Shown here: positions 7,931 to 17,700 of the stretch, in pieces
How the letters are laid out: each line of letters starts with the position of its first letter
How positions within the stretch are numbered: the first letter of the stretch is position 1
Origin: Terriglobia bacterium
GTDB lineage: Bacteria; Acidobacteriota; Terriglobia; Bryobacterales; Bryobacteraceae
NCBI GenBank assembly: GCA_020073345.1
Contig: JAIQFI010000014.1
Coordinates: 55,520-119,519 of the forward strand
Direction: 5' to 3'
DNA length: 64,000 bases
Made by a program: the position numbers and the translations under genes
Notes under the pieces: generated by a model
Database searches by the model: none
What the model saw: only the letters and a program-made list of their open reading frames with translations
What the model was told of the DNA's origin: nothing

Positions 7931-9415
7931 ATGGTCGCGCTCCGGAAACTCCTATTCGTTTGCGCGCTGGCTTCTGCGAGCCTGCTGGCAGCGTCCGTGA
8001 AGAAGTGTGAAGAACTGGCCTCTACGCCCTTCGGGACCGATGTGAAGATTGAATCCGCGAAGCTGGTGGCGGCCGCCGCCAATCTTCCGGAACACTGCGA
8101 TGTGCGCGGAGTGATCTGGCCCGAAGCTAAGTTCGCGGTGAAACTCCCCGCCAACTGGAACAACCGTTTCCAAATGGTCGGCAACGGAGGCTGGGCGGGG
8201 ACCATCAGCATCGCGGCGGTCGATACTGCGGTTCGCTTGGGTTACGCGGCCACCTCGACCGACACGGGCCACGATGCGCAAAAGGAGCCGGGCGCGATCT
8301 TCGCCTACCCGAGTGCAAATAATCCCAACGCCGCGCGCAAGCTGGTCGACTTCGGCTATCTTGCCGTGCACGAAACAGCGCTGCTGGCGAAGAAGATTAT
8401 CCACGCGTATTACGGGAGTGATCCGCGGTATTCCTACTGGGTTGGCTGCTCCACGGGCGGTCGTCAGGGATTGATGGAAGCACAGCGCTACCCGGAGGAC
8501 TTCGACGGCTACGTAGTCGGTGCACCGGTACTGAACTTGACTGGGCTCATGACCAAGTCGATCTACAATTTTCAGTTGGCCGGAAGCGGACCAGGGCAGA
8601 TCAAAGCGGATAAATCGCCGACCTTGTCGAAGGCGTTTCTGGATAAGTGCGATGCGCTGGACGGCGTGAAGGACAGGCTGGTCGAGAATCCTTTGAAGTG
8701 CGGCTTCGATCCGGCTAAGGATCTGGAGCGGTGCCCGGCCGGTGCGGACAGCCCCGGCTGCTTCACCGAAGCGCAGGTGCAAGCACTTCAGAAGATCTAT
8801 GACGGCGTACGCGATTCCCACGGCCGGCGGCTGTTCCCCGGCATGCCGCCCGGTGGAGACGGGGCGGCCAGTAACGGCTTTAACTTGGGCGAAACGTTCC
8901 TGAAGTTCATGGCGTTCCAGCCGCCCGCGGGAGCCGAGTGGGATTACCACACGTTCAACATCGATACCGATCCCGCGCGCATGGCCGCGACATCGCTTGA
9001 AATCGATGCGACCATCTCCGATCTGACTGCGGTCAAAATGCGCGGCGGAAAGATTTTGCATTACCACGGCTGGTCCGACCCGGGCGTCAGTCCGAAAATG
9101 TCCATCGAATATCACGAGGCCGCGATGAAGACCATGGGCGCGAAGGAAACCGACGACTTCTATCGCTTGTTCCTAGTTCCCGGGATGGGGCACTGCCAGG
9201 GTGGACCGAGATGCGGCAACGTGGATTGGCTCACACCGGTGGTCGAGTGGGTGGAGAAGGGAATCGCGCCGGCGGTGCTGACCGGGGCGCACGTCGAACG
9301 AGGCCAGACGACCCTCACGCGGCCGATTTGCGCCTATCCGCATGAAGCGCGCTACAAGGGCGCGGGCAGTATCGATGCGGCGGAGAACTTCACGTGCGGG
9401 GCGGGCTTGCCGTGA
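7931..9415 (+). CDS. Tannase/feruloyl esterase family protein
   Basis: 494 residues with an N-terminal signal peptide ending near LLAAS. The serine-hydrolase nucleophile sits in SYWVGCSTGGRQGLMEAQ, with the cysteine next to the serine, and the catalytic histidine in VPGMGHCQGGPRCGN, also next to a cysteine. This paired CS/HC arrangement, with a disulfide bridging the catalytic residues, is the hallmark of the tannase/feruloyl esterase family. The acid is probably the Asp in HGWSDPGVSP. It should hydrolyse aromatic esters such as galloyl or feruloyl esters outside the cytoplasm. The window also encodes ring-cleavage dioxygenases (39368, 59361), so plant phenolics may be a food source. The next gene overlaps its stop codon. 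Confidence 0.92.
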   Translation: MVALRKLLFVCALASASLLAASVKKCEELASTPFGTDVKIESAKLVAAAANLPEHCDVRGVIWPEAKFAVKLPANWNNRFQMVGNGGWAGTISIAAVDTAVRLGYAATSTDTGHDAQKEPGAIFAYPSANNPNAARKLVDFGYLAVHETALLAKKIIHAYYGSDPRYSYWVGCSTGGRQGLMEAQRYPEDFDGYVVGAPVLNLTGLMTKSIYNFQLAGSGPGQIKADKSPTLSKAFLDKCDALDGVKDRLVENPLKCGFDPAKDLERCPAGADSPGCFTEAQVQALQKIYDGVRDSHGRRLFPGMPPGGDGAASNGFNLGETFLKFMAFQPPAGAEWDYHTFNIDTDPARMAATSLEIDATISDLTAVKMRGGKILHYHGWSDPGVSPKMSIEYHEAAMKTMGAKETDDFYRLFLVPGMGHCQGGPRCGNVDWLTPVVEWVEKGIAPAVLTGAHVERGQTTLTRPICAYPHEARYKGAGSIDAAENFTCGAGLP

Positions 9416-9774
9416 TGCCCGAAAACGCTCCCGCGAAGTCCCCGTCTCTTTTGACCCTAGTCACGTCCACAGAAGGCGACAGCACCATTGTCCGCTGCAC
9501 CGGCAAGCTGGTTGCCACCTCAACGGGAATCCTACAGACCGAGGTTCGGGGCCTGCTCCCCGGCTCCAAGCGAATCGTGCTGGACTTGACCGATCTCGGT
9601 TACATGGACAGCAGCGGGCTGGGCTCGATCATTGGACTGTATGTTTCCGCCAAAAGCGCCGGCGGAAGGTTGGAAGTGATCAACCTGAGCGCGCGCGTCA
9701 GGCAACTGTTCAGCATTACCAATGTGCTGAGCCTGTTCGAAGTGTGCGGCGAGCAGAATATACGGCTTCCGTAG
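9415..9774 (+). CDS. STAS-domain anti-sigma factor antagonist
   Basis: 119 residues starting at an ATG that overlaps the esterase stop in TGATG, so the two are likely translationally coupled. The domain is a typical SpoIIAA-like STAS: TIVRCTGKLV strand, RIVLDLTDLGYMDSSGLGSIIGLYV with the phosphorylatable serine in DSSGLG, and RLEVINLSARVRQLFSITNV. Such proteins bind anti-sigma kinases when unphosphorylated. No partner kinase or sigma factor is seen nearby, so its target is not known. Coupling to an esterase gene is unusual and may simply reflect compact packing. Confidence 0.9.
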   Translation: MPENAPAKSPSLLTLVTSTEGDSTIVRCTGKLVATSTGILQTEVRGLLPGSKRIVLDLTDLGYMDSSGLGSIIGLYVSAKSAGGRLEVINLSARVRQLFSITNVLSLFEVCGEQNIRLP

Positions 9775-9852
9775 CGGCAAATTTTTCCGGGATCGTCCGG
9801 TTAAGTTCCGGCGAAATGGTCCGCTCACTACACACCTTCAATAATTTAGCGC

Positions 9853-9867
9853 TGGCATGGGAATTGC
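9853..9867 (+). promoter_or_regulatory. Sigma-54 (RpoN) promoter, -24/-12
   Basis: The sequence TGGCATGGGAATTGC matches the sigma-54 consensus TGGCAC-N5-TTGC. The invariant GG (9854-9855) and GC (9866-9867) are separated by exactly 10 nt. The start of transcription would be near 9879, 17 nt before the ATG at 9896, with an AGAGGTG ribosome site in between. It is by far the best promoter match I found. No enhancer-binding regulator is encoded next to it. Confidence 0.75.
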
Positions 9868-9895
9868 TTCCTTAGCCGCTCTAGAGGTGTTAGCA

Positions 9896-10747
9896 ATGGA
9901 ACCTGTCGATCGACCCGTGCAGCATGAATCGGGCCCCCATCCAAGTTGGCCCGTCTACCTGCTGGTGACCGTGCTCGCGGGGGCGGCCTTGATCAGTTGG
10001 GCGTACTTTTATCGTGAAAAGCGGCAGGTCCAGGAATTGGCGGCGACCAACCAGACCCTCAATGCGACCTTGGTGCAGTTCCAGAACCGGCTTCAGGATC
10101 TTACGCAGCGAATGGACGAAGTGAAGAGTGCGCCGGTGGTGGCTGCCCCGGTCGCGCGGCAACCTGCGAAGGCTCGCCCGGCCAAGGCATCCAAGGCAAC
10201 GGCGCAGCGGACTGCGCCGCGTGACGATCCGCGGTTCCTGGAACTGAAGGGACAGCTATCCGATCAACAAACGGAACTCGCCAGCACCCGGGAGGATCTG
10301 AACAAGACCCGTGACGATCTCAACGGAGCCCTCAATAACACCCGCGACGAGCTATCCGGTTCCATCGCCCGCACACACGATGAGCTGGTCGCGCTCCAGA
10401 AACGCGGCGAGCGCAATTACTACGAATTCGAGCTGAATAAGTCCAAGCAGTTCCAGCGCGTGGGCCCGCTGCAGTTGGCTTTGCGCAAAGCCGACACCAA
10501 GCATAAGCGCTTCGATATGAACTTGTTCGTCGACGACAACCAGCTTGAGAAGAAGGGCGTGAACCTCTACGAGACTATCTGGATCAACATGGGTGACCGC
10601 CCGCAGCCCATGGAGCTGGTGGTGAATCAGATCACCAAGGATCACATCCAAGGGTATCTGAGCGAGCCGAAGTATAAGAAGTCGGAGCTGAGCCAAGCCG
10701 CCGCACCTACGGATCCTCCTCCCGCCATCGGCCTCTCTCAGCGGTAG
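9896..10747 (+). CDS. Single-pass membrane protein with long coiled coil, function unknown
   Basis: 283 residues from the ATG at 9896, chosen because AGAGGTG lies 7 nt upstream; an upstream in-frame ATG at 9857 sits inside the sigma-54 promoter and is not credible. One membrane segment (about residues 18-38, VYLLVTVLAGAALISWAYF) is followed by a coiled coil, an Ala/Pro/Lys-rich linker (around KARPAKASKATAQRT), a heptad-rich stretch (TREDLNKTRDDLNGALNNTRDEL) and a C-terminal globular domain with MNLFVDDNQLEKKGVNLYETI. The topology suggests a cytoplasmic N-terminus and an envelope-facing body. I do not recognise a named family. Sigma-54 control suggests condition-dependent expression. Confidence 0.8.
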   Translation: MEPVDRPVQHESGPHPSWPVYLLVTVLAGAALISWAYFYREKRQVQELAATNQTLNATLVQFQNRLQDLTQRMDEVKSAPVVAAPVARQPAKARPAKASKATAQRTAPRDDPRFLELKGQLSDQQTELASTREDLNKTRDDLNGALNNTRDELSGSIARTHDELVALQKRGERNYYEFELNKSKQFQRVGPLQLALRKADTKHKRFDMNLFVDDNQLEKKGVNLYETIWINMGDRPQPMELVVNQITKDHIQGYLSEPKYKKSELSQAAAPTDPPPAIGLSQR

Positions 10748-10775
10748 CCCGGCCTGCTACATCGTTATCCGGGCT
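10746..10775 (+). terminator. Candidate hairpin after the coiled-coil gene
   Basis: AGCCCGG (10746-10752) and CCGGGCT (10769-10775) can form a perfect 7-bp stem with a 16-nt loop, overlapping the stop codon of the coiled-coil gene. There is no T-run after it, so it is at best a weak or factor-assisted terminator or an mRNA-end stabiliser. Confidence 0.3.
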
Positions 10776-10803
10776 TGGGGAGTTACTATTTAGAAACTGC
10801 CCC

Positions 10804-11775
10804 ATGCTCTCTTTGCTTCACGGCCGGGTCGTTGAAAACGCCGACCAGTTTCGTCGGGAGTTCCTTGGGAACCAGCCTTTCCGCCATGTGGTCATCGAAC
10901 CATTTCTCGATCCCGCTTTGTGTGCGCGATTGATCGCGGAGTTTCCGCCGTTCGACCAGAAGCATGCGGTCAACGAGCACGGGGAACCGGGACGGCATGC
11001 GGTCCACCCGGATCTGGCGCGGCTTGGGCCGGCGTACGCGCAATTCGATCGCCTGATGAGCGATCGCGATTTTCTGGCGCTGGTGGGCCGCATCACCGAT
11101 ATCCCGGATGTTCTGTACGACGCGGAATATGTAGGCGGCGGTACGCACGAAAATCTGAATGGAGAAGAGCTGGATACGCATGTCGATTTCAACTATCACC
11201 CGCGGACCCATACCCATCGCCGGCTCAATCTGATCGTGTTTTTGAATCCGGAATGGGAGCAATCCTGGGGCGGCTGTCTGGAGCTGGTGAATGACCCGTT
11301 CGAGTCCACTACGGATTCGCGAAGAGAATTCACTCCGGTGGCTAACCGTGCGGTGATTTTCGAGACAACAGAAAACTCATGGCACGGCTTTCGCCGGATT
11401 CAGATTCCAGAAGGAAAAGCTGCGTCGCGCCGCTCGATTGCGGTGTATTTCTACTCGAAGGACCGGCCGGCTGCGAATACCGCAGCGTCGCACGCGACCT
11501 TCTATTACTCCCGTCCTCTGCCTGAGCACCTGCAGCCGGGTTACACCTTGCGGGAAGAGGACGTGGGGGAGCTCCGGAAGCTTGTGGCTCGGCGGGACAC
11601 GCAGCTCCGCTTTCTGTATCAACGCGAGCTGGAGTTTTCAGAGCTGTTGGAGAATTCGGCGAAGGCGATCACGGGGCTGAATCAAACCGTCGCGAGTGTG
11701 CTGGGGTCTACTTCGTTCAAAGTCGGTAGAATGCTGATATGGCCGGTTCGACGCCTGAAGTCGCGGGGCGGTTAG
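10804..11775 (+). CDS. 2OG-Fe(II) oxygenase (prolyl 4-hydroxylase/Tpa1-like)
   Basis: 323 residues. The double-stranded beta-helix carries the iron triad H126-x-D128 (LDTHVDFNYH) and H194 (NSWHGF), with R210 as the expected 2-oxoglutarate-binding residue, 16 residues on. Neighbouring blocks LNLIVFLNPEWEQSWGGCLEL and AVIFETTENSWHGFRRI are typical for prolyl-hydroxylase-like enzymes that act on proteins or on carrier-bound amino acids. The last about 90 residues, rich in Arg/Glu and ending in WPVRRLKSRGG, form a helical extension outside the catalytic core. No natural-product genes lie beside it, so the substrate is open. Confidence 0.88.
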   Translation: MLSLLHGRVVENADQFRREFLGNQPFRHVVIEPFLDPALCARLIAEFPPFDQKHAVNEHGEPGRHAVHPDLARLGPAYAQFDRLMSDRDFLALVGRITDIPDVLYDAEYVGGGTHENLNGEELDTHVDFNYHPRTHTHRRLNLIVFLNPEWEQSWGGCLELVNDPFESTTDSRREFTPVANRAVIFETTENSWHGFRRIQIPEGKAASRRSIAVYFYSKDRPAANTAASHATFYYSRPLPEHLQPGYTLREEDVGELRKLVARRDTQLRFLYQRELEFSELLENSAKAITGLNQTVASVLGSTSFKVGRMLIWPVRRLKSRGG

Positions 11776-11783
11776 CGAGGAAA

Positions 11784-12647
11784 ATGAAACGGGCGATATT
11801 GCTTGCGGTGAGTGTAGTCTCCTTAGCTGCCCAGAGTTCCTATCAGGACCGCTTCGTAACCGTGAACGGCCTGCGGCTGCATTACCTGGACTGGGGTTCG
11901 CCCGACAAGCAGCCGTTCATTATGCTGCACGGGATCGGGCGCGTGGCTCACTCTTTCGACCACATCGCACCACGGTTCAACCACGATTATCACGTCATCG
12001 CGATCGACATGCGCGGCCACGGCGACTCGGCCTGGTCGCCCGAGGGCGCTTATCTGGTGGAAGATTACGCCAAGGATCTGACGGCTTTCGTCGATCAGCT
12101 CAACCTGCGCAACATCGTCCTGCTGGGGAATTCTACCGGCGGACGCGTGGTCCAGGTTTACGCCGGGATGCATCCGGAGCGCGTGGCGAAACTGGTGGTT
12201 GAAGATGTCGGACCGGAGCGGACCAATGAGATCGCCTCGGGATTTGCTCGCAGAGTCCAGCAGGAGGAGAACGGCTGGGCATCGGAAAACGAGCTGCTGG
12301 CTTCCCTGATGCGCGGCGGCGGAAGAGTTTCCGAAGAGCTGCAGCGTAACTACGCCCACTTTGGCAGCAAGCCGCGCGCGGATGGCCGCATCGTGTGGAA
12401 GCGCGACCCGAACCTGGTCAAGGGATTCGTTCCAACCGAATTGTGGGCGCAAGTGCTCAAGATCAAGTGCCCGACGATCTACATTCTGGGCGGCGCCAGC
12501 ACCATCGTTCCTCTGGAAACGCAGCAGAAGTTGCGCGAGAGTTTGCCGGCCGTGCAGATCGTCACGATGCCTGGACTCGGGCACTATCCGCATCAGGAAG
12601 CGCCGGAGGACTATATCCGCATCGTGCAAACCTTTCTTGCCCGGTGA
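11784..12647 (+). CDS. Exported alpha/beta hydrolase
   Basis: 287 residues from the ATG at 11784, preceded by GAGGA and followed by a signal peptide (MKRAILLAVSVVSLAAQ); the longer upstream frame overlaps the previous gene. The hydrolase fold shows the oxyanion block MLHGIGR, the strand VIAIDMRGHGDS, the nucleophile elbow GNSTGG with S117, and the histidine in GLGHYPHQEAPE (H267). At the usual catalytic-acid site the sequence is GGASTIVPLE, with Thr where Asp is expected, so the acid is elsewhere (D141 is a candidate) or activity is altered. The substrate is unknown. It follows the 2OG oxygenase by 8 nt and may share its transcript. Confidence 0.85.
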   Translation: MKRAILLAVSVVSLAAQSSYQDRFVTVNGLRLHYLDWGSPDKQPFIMLHGIGRVAHSFDHIAPRFNHDYHVIAIDMRGHGDSAWSPEGAYLVEDYAKDLTAFVDQLNLRNIVLLGNSTGGRVVQVYAGMHPERVAKLVVEDVGPERTNEIASGFARRVQQEENGWASENELLASLMRGGGRVSEELQRNYAHFGSKPRADGRIVWKRDPNLVKGFVPTELWAQVLKIKCPTIYILGGASTIVPLETQQKLRESLPAVQIVTMPGLGHYPHQEAPEDYIRIVQTFLAR

Positions 12648-12672
12648 CCGGGCTTCGTGTTAACAATAGGCC

Positions 12673-14733
12673 TTGATCCAACGGTTAGGAGCGCTTGCGT
12701 GGCTGTGCGCGATCACCGTTCCCGCATCCGCGCTGGCACAGGACCAGCGCCTCCCCCGCCAGACCCCCGTACAGACCGCGGCGTTCCAGGGGATCCTGCG
12801 CGATCCATTGGGCCTCGGCCTCGGCGGCGTTTCCGTCACGCTAAGAAATCTGGGAAATGACCAAACCGTCTCTACGACTACTTCCGGCGACGGTGTGTTC
12901 CGCTTTTTGAATCTGCCGCTGGGCCGCTACGCGCTTCAAGCCGATTTGGATGGTTTCGAGCGGATCGATCGGACCTTTACCATGGTCAGCGGCGTCGAGG
13001 TGCTGTCGATGGAACTAACCATGACGCCGGTTCCTGTGCCCCCGCGACCTGCACCGCCGGAGCCTTCGCCGCAGCCGCCGTATCGAACGCTCCCGCAACC
13101 TCCGCCGGACGGGCTGCCCGAAGTTCTTCCTCCACAAATCATCCCTCCTCGCGAGCGCGTGTTCACGCCCCTCCCCAACCGGTGGAAATTCGATTGGCCC
13201 GATTACCAGCGCTACGGACCGCAGGACGAGGCACCTTACGTGAAAGCTCACTGGTACGATCCGTTCAATCGCAACAAGCTGAAGGGTGACTATCCAATAT
13301 TCGGGCAGCGCACGTTCCTGAACCTCAACCTGGTGAGCGACACCGCTGTCACGGGCCGCAAATTGCCGGTCCCGAGCGGCGTAGGCTCCGACGATCCCGA
13401 CAGCGCTGACTTTTTCGGCCGCATGGGCCAGTTCGCGCTCAGCCAGAATTTCTCCTTTTCCGCGACGCTGTTTCACGGCGACACGGCATACCGTCCGGTA
13501 GATTGGCAGATCAAGTTCACGCCGGAAGTAGATGTCAACTATCTGAAGGTGCGCGAGAACGGCCTCGTTAGTCCGGACGTGCGTGCGGGAACAACGCGTT
13601 TGGACGCGCACCTCGGACTGCAGGAAGCCTTCGTCGAAGCCAAGATCGCGGATCTGAGCTCATCCTTCGACTTCCTCTCGGCTCGCGCCGGCATTCAGAC
13701 CTTCAACAGCGATTTCCGCGGGTTTGTCTTCTTCGATCAAGAGCCGGGGCTGCGCCTGTTCGGCACGCTCGACTCCAACCGCTATCAGTTCAACGCGGCG
13801 TACTTTTCCATGCTCGAGAAGGACACGAATAGTGGGCTGAACAGCATGGCCTACCGGAACCAGCAAGTGCTGGTGGGCAACTTCTACCGGCAGGATTTCC
13901 TGAAGCCTGGCTACAATATCCAGGCGAGCTTCCACTACGACAAAGACGATGCCACGCTGCAGTACGACACCAACGGGTTCCTGGTGCGGCCGGCAGCGGT
14001 CGGCTTGGCGCGGCCACACAACGTTCGCGCGTATTATTACGGCTTGACGGGCGACGGACACATCGGGCGGCTGAATCTGACGCACGCGTTCTATCAGGTG
14101 CTGGGTTACGATTCGAAGAATCCGATCGCGGGAAGGCGCACGGACATCAACGCGCAAATGGCTGCGGCCGAACTTTCCTGGGACCGCGATTGGATTCGCT
14201 TCCGGGGGTCGATTTTCTGGGCCTCGGGTGATGACAATCCGCGCGACGGGACGGCTCGCGGTTTCGATGCCATCCTGGACAATTCGAATTTCGCAGGCGG
14301 TTTCTTCAGCTTCTGGAATCGCGAGGGCATTCTGCTGACCGGGTCGGGAGTAGGCTTGGTTTCAGCAGGGAGCTTGATCCCATCCCTGCGGTCGAGCAAG
14401 CTTCAGGGGCAGGCGAATTTCGTGAATCCTGGAATCTTCATCTATAACGGCGCAGCCGACGTGGAGATCACGCCGAAGCTGCGGGGCGTGCTGAATGTAA
14501 ACGTGATTCGCTTCGATCACACAGAACCGCTGGAGTTGATTCAGCTCCAGGCGCCGATTCACAAGGGCGTCGGAGTGGATTCCGGCGTTGGAGTGACGTA
14601 CCGCCCGCCGCTGACCGAGAACATGGTGATTACGGGCGTATTCAATGCGTTTTCCCCAGCGCAGGGGTTCCGCGATATCTTTACTGACAAGACTTTGTTT
14701 TCGGTGGCTGCCAATGTACGGTTCCGCTTCTAG
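12673..14733 (+). CDS. Outer-membrane beta-barrel protein with N-terminal carboxypeptidase-like domain
   Basis: 686 residues from a TTG at 12673, with a signal peptide ([19 protein letters not shown]). Residues about 35-120 form a CarboxypepD_reg-like beta-sandwich ([41 protein letters not shown]), then a Pro-rich linker (residues 120-165). The remaining about 500 residues alternate aromatic-rich strands and end in NVRFRF, a terminal Phe strand as in outer-membrane barrels. No TonB box or plug domain is evident. It is placed 4 nt before a decahaem cytochrome gene, as in porin-cytochrome conduits, which suggests it could house or dock that cytochrome. That role is inference; a substrate porin is the alternative. 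Confidence 0.8.
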   Translation: MIQRLGALAWLCAITVPASALAQDQRLPRQTPVQTAAFQGILRDPLGLGLGGVSVTLRNLGNDQTVSTTTSGDGVFRFLNLPLGRYALQADLDGFERIDRTFTMVSGVEVLSMELTMTPVPVPPRPAPPEPSPQPPYRTLPQPPPDGLPEVLPPQIIPPRERVFTPLPNRWKFDWPDYQRYGPQDEAPYVKAHWYDPFNRNKLKGDYPIFGQRTFLNLNLVSDTAVTGRKLPVPSGVGSDDPDSADFFGRMGQFALSQNFSFSATLFHGDTAYRPVDWQIKFTPEVDVNYLKVRENGLVSPDVRAGTTRLDAHLGLQEAFVEAKIADLSSSFDFLSARAGIQTFNSDFRGFVFFDQEPGLRLFGTLDSNRYQFNAAYFSMLEKDTNSGLNSMAYRNQQVLVGNFYRQDFLKPGYNIQASFHYDKDDATLQYDTNGFLVRPAAVGLARPHNVRAYYYGLTGDGHIGRLNLTHAFYQVLGYDSKNPIAGRRTDINAQMAAAELSWDRDWIRFRGSIFWASGDDNPRDGTARGFDAILDNSNFAGGFFSFWNREGILLTGSGVGLVSAGSLIPSLRSSKLQGQANFVNPGIFIYNGAADVEITPKLRGVLNVNVIRFDHTEPLELIQLQAPIHKGVGVDSGVGVTYRPPLTENMVITGVFNAFSPAQGFRDIFTDKTLFSVAANVRFRF

Positions 14734-14737
14734 GCAC

Positions 14738-17700
14738 ATGTCATTTTACAAAACATGGCTAGCGGCCCTCGCGGGCGGCGTGACCTTGTTCGTGATGCTG
14801 GCTTTGTTGCCGGGACAGTCTCCGGAAGTCAAAGGGCAGTCGCAGGAAGAAGCCGCCCGAAGGAGCGCGGGCTGCGTTTCCTGTCACGGGTTCACCGAAG
14901 CTCCGAGCATGCACACCACCGGCACCGTGCAACTGGCGTGTATCGATTGCCACGGCGGCAAGGGCGACGTGATGCGTCCCTCGGGGTTCGATATGCAGGC
15001 GTATGAGCGCGCAAAACATCAGGCGCACCCGCCCTCGCGCAATGCCAGTCATGCCGATTCGTCCGCGAATCCGGTGCGGGCGTATGCCGACTGGTTGAAA
15101 GAAGACAAGGAATATATCCGCTTCATCAATCCCGGCGATCTGCGTGTTGTCGATGAAACCTGTGGCAATTGCCACGCTCGCGAGGTCCGCGCCGTCCAGA
15201 CCAGCATGATGACGCACGGCGGCATGCTGTGGCAGGCGGCTCTCTACAACAACGGCGGATATCCGTATAAGAATGCCCGCTTCGGCGAGAGCTATTCGCC
15301 TGATGGCCAGCCCCAACGGATCACGATGCCGGACCAGCCAGGCAAGGAACTGACCAGGGCCAAGGGCGTTTTGCCTTATTTGGATCCGCTGGATCGGTGG
15401 GAAGTATCGCAGCCGGGTAATATCCTGCGCGTTTTCGAGCGCGGCGGCGAGGCGCGCTCTGAGACAGGCATTCCGAATCGCGAGGCTCGTCCCGGCCTAC
15501 CGGATGAAAAGCTGAGCGATCGCGGCTTGGGCACGCTTTTGCGCACCGACCCGGTCTTTCTTGGCTTGCAGAAGACGCGTTTGCTGGATCCTTTGCTGTC
15601 GTTTCCGGGAACCAACGATCATCCCGGCGATTATCGCCACAGCGGCTGCACGGCGTGCCATGTGATCTATGCGAACGACCGAAATCCGGCGCACTCCGGG
15701 CCATACGCCGCGTACGGCAATCAGGGGCACAGCGCGCAAATGGATCCCACCATTCCAAAGAATGAGTCGGGGCACCCCATCAAGCACGAGCTGACGCGGG
15801 CGATCCCGACCAGTCAGTGCATCGTGTGCCACATTCATCCCGGCACGAACATGGTCGCGTCGTACTTGGGCTACATCTGGTGGGATTCGGAAACCGACGG
15901 GGCAAAGATGTATCCGTCCAAACAGCACGACCCTACGGATTCTGAGCGGCTGGAATCGTGGGTCAAGAATCCACAGAACGCGGCGGCACGCGGCCTATGG
16001 GGCGATCTGGATTTCCTGGAAAAGACCGGCACGCCGGAGTTCAATGCCCAGCTTCAGAACACGCAATTCGCCGATTTCCACGGCCACGGCTGGGTGTTTC
16101 GCGCGGTGTACAAGCGCGACCGCAAGGGGAATCTGCTGGACGCCGAGGATCGCGTGGTGCCGCCGGACGATAAGAACAAGTTTCAGGACGCCGTGCACCT
16201 CAAGGACATTCATCTCGAGAAAGGGATGCACTGCACGGACTGCCACTTTGAGCGCGACAGCCACGGCAACGGGAATCTGTACGGCGAAACGCGAAATGCG
16301 GTGGAGATCGACTGCGTGGATTGCCACGGGACGGTGAAGTCGAAAGCCAACTTGCGTACCTCCGCGGCTGCCGCGCCCGTGGGAGGAACGGACCTTTCGC
16401 TGCTGCGGACGGCGTCGGGACAGCGGCGCTTCTATCAGGAGAATGGCAAGGTTTATCAGCGATCGAACATCGATCCGACCAAGTCCTGGGAGGTTGTACA
16501 AGTGGTCGACAGCATCACGCCGGGGAATCCGCATTACAACGAAGCCTCGCGCCTGGCCAAGACTCTGTTGAAGGACGGAACCACATGGGGTTCCGCGCCG
16601 GGTGATGAAAAACAGCTCGCGCACGGCAACGACCGGATGACTTGCTACGCCTGCCACTCGTCCTGGACCACGAGCTGTTTCGGTTGTCATCTGCCGATGC
16701 GGGCGAACGCCAAATCGTCCATGCTGCACAACGAGGGGCTCGATACGCGCAACTACACTTCGTACAACTTTGAGATCTTGCGCGACGACATTTACATGCT
16801 GGGCGTGGATGGCACCGTTACCGGCAACCGTATTGCGCCGACGCGTTCCACGTGTGCCGTGGTGGTGAGCTCGCAGAACGCGAATCGCGACTGGCTGTAC
16901 TACCAGCAGCAGACGATTTCCGCGGAAGGCTTCAGCGGCTTCGGCTTCAGCTCTTACTATCCGCACACCGTGCGTGCCAAAGAGACCAAGACCTGCACCA
17001 GTTGCCACATCTCGCGCGACGGCGATAACAATGCCTGGATGGCCCAGCTTCTGATGCAAGGGACGAATCTGGTGAATATGATGGGACGTTACGCTTACGT
17101 CGCGGAGGGAGAAAAGGGCTTTGACGCCGTGACCGTGGCCGAGCACGACGATCCTCCGGCGGTATTCGGCAGCGACCTGCAAAAGATCGCGTACCCAGCG
17201 AACTTCGCCAAGTTCGAGAAGCACGAGCAGGAGATCGAGGAAGCCGATCATCACGCGGGTAACGTGCTCGATTTGCAGCTGCGCGGCGAGTATCTCTATG
17301 CTGCGCTCGGCAAGGACGGGTTCCGAATTTACGACGTCGCCAATATCGACAATAAGAACTTTTCCGAAAAGATGATAACTGCGCCCGTTTCCCGGCTGGG
17401 CCAGCAGTTCTATTTGAAAACGAAATATGCGACCGCAGTGGCCTCGCCCTCTACGCTGGCGGTGGATCCTTTGCGCACGCAGATTCCTGAGAACGAGGAG
17501 CAGCGACCCGCCGTGATGTACGGATTCCTGTATGTGGCGGATCGCGACGAGGGGCTGATCGTGGTGGGCGATCCGGATCTGAAGAGCCGCAGCCCGGGCG
17601 TCCTGACGTTGCTGGACGGCAATCCGCGCAACAATTTCCTGAAGCGCGCGGCGACCTTCAACCCGGGCGGAGTGCTGACGGGTGCGCGGCGGATCACTAT

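Noticed and set aside
12648..12672. Sigma-54-like or strong promoter for the barrel-cytochrome pair
   Set aside because: The 25-nt gap has no -24/-12 or -10 match, so the promoter of this pair was not identified.
15995..17254. Open frame of 419 codons antisense to the decahaem cytochrome
   Set aside because: It mirrors a coding region with ten haem motifs and encodes a His/Arg-rich sequence without any family feature.
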